NCBI GenBank assembly: GCA_017531445.1
Contig: JAFXKZ010000002.1
Location: 265,286-329,285 of the forward strand
Source of the DNA: Kiritimatiellia bacterium
GTDB lineage: Bacteria > Verrucomicrobiota > Kiritimatiellia > RFP12 > DVOR01
DNA length: 64,000 bases
Reading direction: 5' to 3'
The position numbers and the translations under genes were made by a program. The notes beneath the pieces were generated by a model. It was not told the origin of the DNA. It was given only the letters and a program-made list of their open reading frames with translations, and did not search any database. Of this stretch, positions 53,323 to 60,833 are shown one piece after another (positions within the stretch are counted from its first letter, which is position 1; each line of letters opens with the position of its first letter).

Positions 53323-54081
53323 TCAACCTTGAAAATCGGTATTATTGCGGACACATCCCAAATTGGCCAACCCATAAATCGCTGCCGTTTCCGAGCGCAA
53401 TATCAATGGCCCCAGGGTTACAGGAATTGCGCCACAGTCCAAAATCGTTTGCATCTCCTCTTTAGTGAAGTCACCTTCCGGCCCACACCACCATCCCCAT
53501 CGTTGAGGCGTCCGGAGCGGATTCAATGTATCCAACACCGGTTTCAGAGGTTTTGCCCCAGGAATCAGCGCGGCAACGATCAGCACATTGCACTGCTTCA
53601 TCAGCTCAATCGTCCCGGCAAACGGCACCGGTTGTGCGACTTCCGGAATGTAAACAGCCCCGCATTGCCGCGAAGCGGCCTCAACAATCCGTTGCCACCG
53701 TGCGCGTTTTGCTTCTGCTTGCCGCGCATCCAAGCGCACAATCGTCCGCGCACTGATTACCGGAACAATCTTTGTTACACCCAATTCCGTGGCTTTTTCC
53801 AAAAGCCATTCCATGCGCTCACCTTTGGGGATGCAGGTAAATAACACCGTTTCCACCACCGTTTTTCCGGCATCAAAAACAGGCTGCTTCGCTTCCAATT
53901 CAAGCGTTGTCGCCGTACGCGTTGCCACATGATAGAGACGTGTATGCCCTACTCCGTCAAACGCTCCAACCTCGGCCCCTTCCGTCACGCGCAAAACGTG
54001 CAACAAATGATGCGCCTGATCACCTTCCAAAACAACCCGGTCTTGCTGAATCGCTTCACTGGAAATTTGTTGCCGATACAT
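53323..54081 (-). CDS. rsmE: 16S rRNA m3U1498 methyltransferase
   Basis: 252 residues of the SPOUT family. N-terminal PUA-like segment GDQAHHLLHVLRVTEGAEVGAFDG; C-terminal knot with KGERMEWLLEKATELGVTKIVPV, WQRIVEAASRQCGAVYIPEV, GPEGDFTKEEM and TLGPLILRSETAAI, the SAM-binding knot. Methylates N3 of U1498 in the decoding centre. Begins one base after the ADP-ribosylglycohydrolase stop. Confidence 0.95.
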   Translation of the reverse strand: MYRQQISSEAIQQDRVVLEGDQAHHLLHVLRVTEGAEVGAFDGVGHTRLYHVATRTATTLELEAKQPVFDAGKTVVETVLFTCIPKGERMEWLLEKATELGVTKIVPVISARTIVRLDARQAEAKRARWQRIVEAASRQCGAVYIPEVAQPVPFAGTIELMKQCNVLIVAALIPGAKPLKPVLDTLNPLRTPQRWGWWCGPEGDFTKEEMQTILDCGAIPVTLGPLILRSETAAIYGLANLGCVRNNTDFQG

Positions 54082-54876
54082 TTATTCCACTCCATAACGC
54101 CGTGCAAAAGAATTCAACACTTCTTGCTGTTCACGTTCCAAAAAGGACATCACCTGACGCGCCAATGCCTCTTCCACTCCATAGTAAGCTTCGGCGATTG
54201 AACAGGCAATCGCTGCCTGCGTATCGGCATCAGCACCCAATGCAATCGCTTGCACGAGGCAGTCTTCAAATGAATCTGTTGCCAAGAAAACGCTGATTGC
54301 TTGCGGAACGGACACCCAAGTCGCGTCAAATCCCGTGACTTCAGCCCATTGACGCACTTCGGGCAACGCTTCGGTCAGACAATAACCGAACCGTGTTTCC
54401 AATTCCTCCCGGATAATCTCTTTATCCTGTCCTTTCCGAGCCAGAAAGACGGCAAGTGCAACAGCCTGCGCACTCGCAATACCTTGCGGATGATTGTGTG
54501 AGCACGCCGCACTTGCAGCCGCCTCACGCAAAACATCATCAATGGTATTAAATGCCCACCCTACAGGCGAAACGCGCATTGCCGCACCATTGCCAAAACT
54601 GTTGTAAGGCTCCGGATTCCGCTCCTGAATCCACTTGCGCCGAAACATCCCTCCGAAGCCGGAATGCGGATAAGCAAGGGCAAATTCAAAAATCACCTCT
54701 CCGTAGGGTCGATGCTCCAAAATGGCTTTTGCAACGGCCAGTGTCAGCACCGTATCATCGGATATTGCGCGCTTGGGATGACGTAAATCAATGCGTTCTG
54801 CGTTTCGTTCGGAGTTAAATTCATACGGCACACCACAGATATCACCCCAGATAGCCCCCAGCAGACAATGCTTCAT
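54082..54876 (-). CDS. ADP-ribosylglycohydrolase-family protein
   Basis: 264 residues. ARH/DraG fold: GAIWGDICGVPYEF at the N terminus, SDDTVLTLAVAKAIL (metal-binding SDDT, about 39-42), GNGAAMRVSPVGW, and GADADTQAAIACSIAEAYYG (second metal site DxDT; the usual GGDTDT reads GADADT). Likely removes ADP-ribose from a protein or small molecule; the target is unknown and no ADP-ribosyltransferase is near. Lies 19 bases after the PHP gene. Confidence 0.88.
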   Translation of the reverse strand: MKHCLLGAIWGDICGVPYEFNSERNAERIDLRHPKRAISDDTVLTLAVAKAILEHRPYGEVIFEFALAYPHSGFGGMFRRKWIQERNPEPYNSFGNGAAMRVSPVGWAFNTIDDVLREAAASAACSHNHPQGIASAQAVALAVFLARKGQDKEIIREELETRFGYCLTEALPEVRQWAEVTGFDATWVSVPQAISVFLATDSFEDCLVQAIALGADADTQAAIACSIAEAYYGVEEALARQVMSFLEREQQEVLNSFARRYGVE

Positions 54877-54895
54877 TGCCGTACTCCTTCATCAA

Positions 54896-55933
54896 TCAGA
54901 ACGAAAGCACATACTGCTTCCGTTGCTCCGCAGTATGGATTCCAAGCATTTCAAGCGTTTTCAGATGCGGCAACAAATCCCCTGCCTGCCGCGTCACATG
55001 CGCATCTGTCCCCAACGAAAGCTGCACACCTTCCGAAAGGCATTCATTGAAAAACTCCACTTCAAACGCATTCTTATGATGATTGATTTCCGCTGCGACA
55101 CCGGCTTGCTTCAAGAGTTTTGCCACGGTGCGATAGAGATGGCGCGGCACTTGCCGATGATACCAGGGGAAATAGCGGAACGGATGCGCAAGAATCCGGA
55201 TCGGCTGTGCCAGTAATGTTTCGACATCCCGCAACCATTTCTTTTCCAATTCCGCATCCGAAACCGTACGGATATCCACATCAGCAATTTCGTGTACTGC
55301 ACCGATCAGATAATCCCATCCGTCAAAATCTCCGGGTGCCAGGCAGAAGCTCCCCCCTGCAAGCAAATCGACTTCAAGACCGAACCGCACCTGATCGCCA
55401 AGCAATTCCCGTGCTTCTTTTATCAATGCCCTGTAGGACTGCATCCGGGCGTGCTTCGGATCGCTCCACACACGCGCCACTTCATCTGCATCATTCTGCC
55501 ATTTGAATTTCAACGCATCCGGGCCGAAATAGAGTGCAAACGCGTGTTCGGTAAAACATTGCGTCTGCACCCCCAAGGCTTGCGAAAGCATTGCCGCCTC
55601 CACAAGATCAATCCCGCGTCCGCAGTAGGCGAACTGCGTATGTGCATGACAATCACAAAGCCCTTCCGGCAAGCGCAGCTCCAATCGCTCCCCGGCCGCA
55701 AACGCGGTAAAAGGCGTTTCAGCATCAAACGGACGCCCACCGATTTCCACGCTCAAACCATGCATCGCCGCATCTGAAAACAGACGATAGCGCGTTATTG
55801 CCGGGATTCCGACATCAGAGAACACCACTTTGGAAATCGCAACGCCCAAATGACGCGCCTTTTTAATCGCTTTATCAAGCAAAAATGCAGCCAACGATGA
55901 AGTGATCAGTTGATAAGGTAGATACAGTTCCAT
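54896..55933 (-). CDS. PHP-domain phosphoesterase (histidinol-phosphatase-like)
   Basis: 345 residues. After an N-terminal segment of about 110 residues that I do not recognise, the PHP metal motif CDCHAHTQFAYCG appears near residue 93, then FTEHAF, GLEVDLL, IGAVHEI, ILAHPFRY, EINHHKN and LGTDAHV, the metal ligands of a trinuclear PHP site. HisJ-type histidinol phosphatase or another PHP hydrolase is possible. The frame continues 57 codons upstream through repeat F, but the ATG at 55933 directly follows a TATAAT element and begins the conserved protein, so I take that start. First gene of a five-gene operon. Confidence 0.85.
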   Translation of the reverse strand: MELYLPYQLITSSLAAFLLDKAIKKARHLGVAISKVVFSDVGIPAITRYRLFSDAAMHGLSVEIGGRPFDAETPFTAFAAGERLELRLPEGLCDCHAHTQFAYCGRGIDLVEAAMLSQALGVQTQCFTEHAFALYFGPDALKFKWQNDADEVARVWSDPKHARMQSYRALIKEARELLGDQVRFGLEVDLLAGGSFCLAPGDFDGWDYLIGAVHEIADVDIRTVSDAELEKKWLRDVETLLAQPIRILAHPFRYFPWYHRQVPRHLYRTVAKLLKQAGVAAEINHHKNAFEVEFFNECLSEGVQLSLGTDAHVTRQAGDLLPHLKTLEMLGIHTAEQRKQYVLSF

Positions 55934-55942
55934 AGCGTTTTC

Positions 55943-55951
55943 ATTATAACA
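55943..55951 (-). promoter_or_regulatory. Promoter of the PHP-rsmE-tyrA operon, near-leaderless
   Basis: TGTTATAAT on the minus strand (TATAAT 55943-55948), nine bases before the ATG at 55933. The leader would be about three bases. Confidence 0.55.
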
Positions 55952-56046
55952 CATCGCACCCTTTCCGGGCATCTCAAATCCATCTGCACCATTGGGAAAT
56001 CTGACACGCCCGGCTCCGTTTTCAAGAAGCGAATCCCCCGATTTTC

Positions 56047-56156
56047 CAAGGTGGCGATGCACGTTTTGAACATGGGCGACGTTCACGGTGAAAATCGCCC
56101 ACATTCAAACGCAACATCGGCGATAATGCTGCTGCGTTTCGCCGATGTTGAACAAG
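56047..56156. repeat. Dispersed TCGSCGA inverted-repeat element, copy F
   Basis: Perfect 12-bp stem CAACATCGGCGA (56112-56123) with TCGCCGATGTTG (56139-56150) around a 15-base loop. To its left a second pair TGGGCGACGTT/AAAATCGCCCACATT (about 56073-56105) carries the TCGCCCA variant. TTGAAC or TTCAAAC flanks each core. Located between the divergent PHP and C_GCAxxG genes, away from both -10 elements. Confidence 0.75.
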
Positions 56157-56226
56157 TATACGCACCATGCTGTTTTTCCATGTGCCCGGATGCCCCGCAT
56201 ATAACTGCCGCATTCCTGCTGAAAGA

Positions 56227-56235
56227 TGGTATAAT
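56227..56235 (+). promoter_or_regulatory. Promoter of the C_GCAxxG operon
   Basis: TGGTATAAT (TATAAT 56230-56235), 82 bases before the ATG at 56318. The leader contains a ten-codon frame starting ATGAAACAC at 56234 and GAAAGGAAAA before the gene. Confidence 0.5.
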
Positions 56236-56317
56236 GAAACACAACTTTGCGTTATTGATTTGTTGAACAAATCCGGCAATTTATGCCGAGTTCCACGCAC
56301 GGAAAGGAAAATCCACA

Positions 56318-56761
56318 ATGTCATCTCCGGTTGAAACAGCAGTCCTCCATTTTCAAAATGGTGCCTCATGTGCGCAAGCAGTGCTGGCTGCGTGTGCCCC
56401 CGCGCTCGGCATTCCGGAGAATGTCGCAATGCGCTTGGGAGCCGGAATGGGGGCAGGATTGGCAGGATTGCGCGAAACCTGCGGAGCCGTTACGGCGATG
56501 GTGGCAGTCCTTGGCTTGAAAGAAGGCATTGAAACACCGATGGAGCCTTCCGTAAAAGCCGCACTTTATCAACGTATTCGCGCCTCGATCCAAGCCTTCG
56601 ACGACACGTTCGGCACCCATAACTGCCGTGAACTGCTTCAAAAAGCCTCCATTGAAAAGCAGGCCGGCGTTGCCCCGGAGGCCCGTACAGCGGCGTATTA
56701 CGCCAAGCGGCCCTGCGCAGCCTTTGTGCGTTTCTGTGCTGCGCAATGTTGCAAGGAATAA
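56318..56761 (+). CDS. C_GCAxxG_C_C family redox-type protein
   Basis: 147 residues. Cysteine pattern ASCAQAVLAAC (C18, C26), ETCGAVTAM (C55) and later Cys near 112, 132, 138, 142 and 143 (CAAQCC at the end). This is the C_GCAxxG_C_C family, small proteins of unknown function common in anaerobes and thought to bind metal or act in redox. A GAAAGGAAAA ribosome site lies upstream. It is followed 51 bases later by a radical SAM maturase gene, which may be functionally linked. Confidence 0.85.
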   Translation: MSSPVETAVLHFQNGASCAQAVLAACAPALGIPENVAMRLGAGMGAGLAGLRETCGAVTAMVAVLGLKEGIETPMEPSVKAALYQRIRASIQAFDDTFGTHNCRELLQKASIEKQAGVAPEARTAAYYAKRPCAAFVRFCAAQCCKE

Positions 56762-56812
56762 CCATTCCCACGTTTATTTTCACCTGCTTTATCACGCCTT
56801 TCTCCCATAAGA

Positions 56813-57943
56813 ATGACTCCATTTTCCTTATTGATAAAACCCGCCGGAGCAGATTGCAATCTGCGGTGTGCCTATTGCTTTTATCTGGACCGTGCCGAAC
56901 TTTATCCGGAAACACAGATTCACCGCATGAGCGAAGCTACGCTGACGCGTCTGGTACGCAGCTACCTTGCCCTCCCCTTTCCGGCGCATACGTTTGCCTT
57001 TCAGGGCGGCGAACCGCTCCTGATGGGCGAAGCTTTTTTCCAAAACCTCGTCAGACTTCAGAAGCGTTATGCCCGCCCCGGTGCACAAATTACCAACTGT
57101 GTCCAGACCAACGGCACACTTTTAACGCCCGCACTCGCACGTTTTTTCGCCAACGAAAACTTCCTGCTCGGCGTCAGTATTGACGGGCCTGCCGAATTGC
57201 ATAACCTGCGCCGCCCCAATCGTAACGGCGATGGCAGTCACGCAATGGTAGTAGACGGCTTGAAACTGCTCCGCTCGGAAAATGCAGCGTTCAACCTGTT
57301 GACTTTGGTTTCTCAAAGCAACGTTCACCATCCTTTAACCGTCTATCGTTACTTACGCGACACCCTGAACTGTCGCTTTATGCAATTTATTGAATGCGTC
57401 GAACTCATGGACGATGGTTCACTCCTTCCCGATGCCATCACCGCGCAACAGTGGGCAGACTTTATCATCGCCATCTTTGATGAATGGTATGCCCATGATA
57501 AGCAGACCGTCTCCATTCGTCTTTTTGACAGCATCGTCAACAAATTGCTTTCCGGCAATGCGCACAGTTGTGCCATGAGCGGCGACTGTCGCGCCTACTT
57601 TGTGGTGGAGCACAACGGCGATGTCTACCCCTGTGATTTTTTTGTCCGGCCGGAATTGAAGTTGGGTAATCTCCACACGGAAGATTGGGATGAACTTTGG
57701 GAGCATCCGCTCCATACCCGATTTGGAGCAAGAAAGCATGAGTGGCATGAAGATTGCCATTCATGCCCCTATCTCTCCCTCTGCCAAGGCGACTGCCCCA
57801 AAAACCGTACCGGCCATGATTTCAACCGTGATTCCAGACAGAAATCCCACCTCTGCGAGGCTTGGAAACGTATCTACGCACACATTTTGCCGCCACTGAA
57901 GCGCGAAGCAGAGCACCTGCGCGCACAGCATTCCCATAGGTAA
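56813..57943 (+). CDS. Radical SAM/SPASM enzyme, anaerobic sulfatase-maturase (anSME/AslB) type
   Basis: 376 residues. Core cluster C15-x3-C19-x2-C22 in AGADCNLRCAYCFY, FQGGEPLLMG, VQTNGTLL, GVSIDGPAELHN, RFMQFIECVE. C-terminal SPASM cysteines in HSCAMSGDCRAY, VYPCDFFVRPELKLGN, CHSCPYLSLCQGDCPKNR and HLCEAW. This arrangement matches anSME, which turns a Cys or Ser of sulfatases into formylglycine without oxygen. No sulfatase is in the window, so the substrate is inferred from family only; the adjacent C_GCAxxG protein is an alternative target to consider. Confidence 0.85.
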   Translation: MTPFSLLIKPAGADCNLRCAYCFYLDRAELYPETQIHRMSEATLTRLVRSYLALPFPAHTFAFQGGEPLLMGEAFFQNLVRLQKRYARPGAQITNCVQTNGTLLTPALARFFANENFLLGVSIDGPAELHNLRRPNRNGDGSHAMVVDGLKLLRSENAAFNLLTLVSQSNVHHPLTVYRYLRDTLNCRFMQFIECVELMDDGSLLPDAITAQQWADFIIAIFDEWYAHDKQTVSIRLFDSIVNKLLSGNAHSCAMSGDCRAYFVVEHNGDVYPCDFFVRPELKLGNLHTEDWDELWEHPLHTRFGARKHEWHEDCHSCPYLSLCQGDCPKNRTGHDFNRDSRQKSHLCEAWKRIYAHILPPLKREAEHLRAQHSHR

Positions 57944-57970
57944 CCTTTTGAACAGCAAACGGATTTTCTT

Positions 57971-58936
57971 ATGACACTCGAAACACTTCAAACCTTTTGT
58001 GCTCTTCACTCCACCCCCGGAGATGAGGGCGAAGTCTTTACAGAATTACTTCAACGTTGGCAACGCCAAGGCCTTGACACGCAGCAGATTGGCCACTACG
58101 CAGTTGTCGCTCAATCGGGAGAGCGTAAAAAAGCCGATACCGTCTTGTTGCTCGCCCATGCAGACAGCCCGGGATTTATCGTTCAGGCGGTGCATTCGCC
58201 TACCTCTTTAGACGTACTTGTTTTAGGAGGCATCCATCCAACGCATGATGCGGATTTAATCCTCAAAACTGCCGATGGAAAATTCCCGGCGCGGCTGCAA
58301 GCCCCCGATGAAACACTTGGGTGGACGCGCACCATGCCGTTAAAAGTCACTTTGCCTGCACCGCTTCCGTCCGTGCAAAAAGGCGACCGACTCTGCTGGG
58401 CACCCCACTGGGAACATTCGCAAAACGCGCTGAAAACGCCTTTCTTAGACAACCGCATCGGATGCGCCTTGATCGCTGATTGGTTTGAAACTTGCTCCCA
58501 GCACTTTCCCAACATGAACGTTGTGCTGGCGGCTTCTGCAATGGAAGAAGTCAACGGCTTTGGTGCCAATGTTCTCGCAAAACACGTGCAGGCAGACCTG
58601 GTTTTGGTGTTGGATATCACCTATACAGATGAAAGACAAAATATTGCGCTGGGCCAAGGTCCTGTGATTACGCTTTCAGATGCCTCCGTCCTGCTCTCGC
58701 CCGCTTGCCGCGATCGCATCCTTGCTGCGCCTGTTGCGTTACAAACCGAGGTTTACAACTACTCCGGGACCGACGCTCGCGCTTTCCCTGCACAGGGCTT
58801 CAAAACGCCTGCAATTCCCGTTTTAATCCCCACCGAAGGCAACCATTCTCCTGAAGAAACCCTTCATCCTGCCGACTTGAACGCTTGGCCGCAAGCACTT
58901 GAAGCAGTGGCAAATGCCGTGCTTGCCAAAGATTGA
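57971..58936 (+). CDS. Second M42-family aminopeptidase
   Basis: 321 residues, shorter and more divergent than the copy at 33755. Metal and catalytic residues are kept: LLLAHADSPGF (His), TPFLDNRIGCALI (bridging Asp), SAMEEVNGFGA (Glu pair), VLVLDITYTD (Asp) and TEGNHSPEETL (His). FCALHSTPGDE at the N terminus is the usual start. Cytoplasmic peptide or glycan hydrolysis; substrate unknown. Same operon as the radical SAM gene (27 bases apart). Confidence 0.88.
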   Translation: MTLETLQTFCALHSTPGDEGEVFTELLQRWQRQGLDTQQIGHYAVVAQSGERKKADTVLLLAHADSPGFIVQAVHSPTSLDVLVLGGIHPTHDADLILKTADGKFPARLQAPDETLGWTRTMPLKVTLPAPLPSVQKGDRLCWAPHWEHSQNALKTPFLDNRIGCALIADWFETCSQHFPNMNVVLAASAMEEVNGFGANVLAKHVQADLVLVLDITYTDERQNIALGQGPVITLSDASVLLSPACRDRILAAPVALQTEVYNYSGTDARAFPAQGFKTPAIPVLIPTEGNHSPEETLHPADLNAWPQALEAVANAVLAKD

Positions 58937-58955
58937 ACCCTGGAAAGACTGCACC

Positions 58956-59714
58956 ATGAATCCACTTAACAACATCCGCATTGTACTTGTCGGCACCCTC
59001 TATTCCGGAAATGTCGGCAGTGTTTGCCGCGCAATGGCCAATATGGGGTTGCGCCATCTTACGCTCGTAGCTCCACGCATTCTTGATGATTGGAGCGATG
59101 GCCCGAGAATGGCTGTTCACGCGGTTGATCTACTTGAAGCACGAAAGGAAGTGGCAACATTGGAAGAAGCCGTTGCAGATTGCGTTGCAGTCGTCGGCAC
59201 GACCGCACGCGGCGGACTTTACCGTGCAACGGTTCAAACGCCACGCGTCATTGTGCCGGAATTGCTGCGCCTTGCGACTCAAGGCCCGGTGGCCATTGTC
59301 TTCGGACGTGAAGATCAGGGATTGCATAATGATGAAATCGCACTTTGTACACACCTGATCCGTATTCCTGTAGATGAACATTATCAAAGCTTGAACCTTT
59401 CACAAGCACTATTGATTGTCGCATATGAATTGTACACCGCCACCGGCACCTATGTAAGCCCGGTAGAAGAAGCCGATGCACTTGCAGACCAATCCATGAA
59501 AAATGCCTTGATGATGAAGTGGCGCAAGGCGATGCTTGACATCGGCTTTATGGAAGAACCCAAAGCCGACCACATGATGCAAGGCTTCCGAAGAATCTTT
59601 TCACGAGGAGTAAAAACCGTGCCGGATGCACGCATCATGCTTGGTGCGGCGCATCAAATGAGCTGGGCTGGAGAAACGGCTCGGAAAAATGAAGTCGGCG
59701 AGAGCTCAGAGTAA
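58956..59714 (+). CDS. trmJ: tRNA (cytidine/uridine-2'-O) methyltransferase, TrmJ type
   Basis: 252 residues, SPOUT class. N-terminal IRIVLVGTLYSGNVGSVCRAMANMGL, then RMAVHAVDLL, VVGTTARGG, IVFGREDQGLHNDEI (SAM knot) and IPVDEHYQSLNLSQALLIVAYEL, which fit TrmJ (2'-O-methylation of tRNA position 32). A C-terminal extension of about 90 residues is present as in TrmJ. ATG 58956 chosen; upstream in-frame codons overlap the M42 gene. Its 3' end overlaps the convergent gluQ gene by nine bases. Confidence 0.9.
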   Translation: MNPLNNIRIVLVGTLYSGNVGSVCRAMANMGLRHLTLVAPRILDDWSDGPRMAVHAVDLLEARKEVATLEEAVADCVAVVGTTARGGLYRATVQTPRVIVPELLRLATQGPVAIVFGREDQGLHNDEIALCTHLIRIPVDEHYQSLNLSQALLIVAYELYTATGTYVSPVEEADALADQSMKNALMMKWRKAMLDIGFMEEPKADHMMQGFRRIFSRGVKTVPDARIMLGAAHQMSWAGETARKNEVGESSE

Positions 59715-60644
59715 CGCGTCATCCCACACAAAAGCCTCATGCGGAATCGTCTCCCAGGAAAAACGCGGAATCAGCTCTGCAAGAGTTGAAACGCTTTCAT
59801 CTTTTCGTAACCACCCGCACGAACGCGCCAGCGCGGAAAGAATGCGCCCTGGCGGGATGCCGGCTGCGCGATAGGTTGAAATCCGCGTATCCCCATGACG
59901 TTTAGCAAGGCGGGCACCATCCGGGCCGGTCACGAGAGGCACATGAAAAAAGCGCGGGATTGGGAGCCCCAGACGTTGATACAGCACGATTTGCGAAGGT
60001 GTCGCAGGGAAAATATCGTCTCCACGGACAACATCTGTAATCCCCATCTCGGCGTCATCAACAACCACTGCGAGCGTATACGCGATATTCTCTCCGCGAG
60101 CAATAACAAAATCACCCGTTAATTCTGCAGCCGAATGCGTCATTTCGCCAGCAAAACCATCGTGAAATCGGCCATCATCGTCCTCTGTTAACGCCAATCG
60201 CCACGCCGTCTTTTCCGAAAATCGCGTACCGGGATCCTTGATAATACGCCTACGGCATATACCGGGATAGCGCAAAATTTCTCCGGGATGAGGAGCTGAT
60301 TGCGCACGTTGAATATCTGCACGCGAACAAAAACATGGATACAACGATGCATGAAGCTGTTGTAAGGCCGCTTGATACAACCCTAAACGCTGCGATTGCC
60401 ATTGTACAGGCGCATCCCAATCAAACCCCAACCAGCGTAAATCCTCCTGCAATGCACTATCGGCACCAGGCTTATGCTTCGGATGATCCAGATCTTCAAT
60501 CCGCAAGATCATGCGGCCTCCACATCGGCGCATTTGGAGCCATGCAATCATAAATGTGCGAATATTCCCCAAATGCAACGCTCCTGTTGGAGAAGGAGCC
60601 AAACGCCCCACACGGTCATAATCATGTATCATACGTTCACGCAT
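59706..60644 (-). CDS. gluQ: Glutamyl-Q tRNA(Asp) synthetase
   Basis: Attaches glutamate to queuosine at position 34 of tRNA-Asp. 312 residues, matching GluRS without its anticodon domain. RLAPSPTGALHLGN (HIGH-type, 14-27), RIEDLDHPKHKPG, the zinc site C104-x-C106...Y126-x3-C130, DVVRGDDI, and LAKRHGD near 245 (KMSKS-type). This ties in with the QueH domain at 36027-37805, because queuosine must be made first. Starts at ATG 60644 with a TACAAT six bases upstream, so probably leaderless; M5 is an alternative start. Confidence 0.93.
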   Translation of the reverse strand: MRERMIHDYDRVGRLAPSPTGALHLGNIRTFMIAWLQMRRCGGRMILRIEDLDHPKHKPGADSALQEDLRWLGFDWDAPVQWQSQRLGLYQAALQQLHASLYPCFCSRADIQRAQSAPHPGEILRYPGICRRRIIKDPGTRFSEKTAWRLALTEDDDGRFHDGFAGEMTHSAAELTGDFVIARGENIAYTLAVVVDDAEMGITDVVRGDDIFPATPSQIVLYQRLGLPIPRFFHVPLVTGPDGARLAKRHGDTRISTYRAAGIPPGRILSALARSCGWLRKDESVSTLAELIPRFSWETIPHEAFVWDDALL

Positions 60645-60650
60645 TCAATT

Positions 60651-60656
60651 ATTGTA
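60651..60656 (-). promoter_or_regulatory. gluQ promoter, leaderless
   Basis: TACAAT on the minus strand, six bases before the ATG at 60644. No ribosome site. -35 not clear. Confidence 0.45.
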
Positions 60657-60816
60657 GCGGATTTCAATGCAAAAAATGTGCGTTCTTTACAACAATGGCG
60701 AAAATGCCAAGCGTTCTTTCCTTAAATATAAAATCTGTAACACTTCAAATACCAAGACTTGCGTATCTGCAACTCGTTTCATTCAACAGGCAACGTCTCC
60801 AAAATGAAAGGAGCTT

Positions 60817-60825
60817 TGATATAAT
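60817..60825 (+). promoter_or_regulatory. Promoter of the exosortase operon
   Basis: TGATATAAT (TATAAT 60820-60825), eight bases before the ATG at 60834. GAAAGGAG (60807-60814) lies just upstream of the -10 and could not be in a transcript started here, so it is probably incidental, or serves a longer transcript and the nine-codon frame ATGTTGGGA (60824). Confidence 0.5.
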
Positions 60826-60833
60826 GTTGGGAT

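Noticed and set aside
55934..56104. 57-codon N-terminal extension of the PHP protein
   Set aside because: It would be translated through repeat F and the -10 element; ATG 55933 fits the promoter and the protein start.
15788..56156. CRISPR array as explanation for the TCGSCGA clusters
   Set aside because: Units are short, unevenly spaced, in both orientations and variable; there are no equal spacers and no cas genes.
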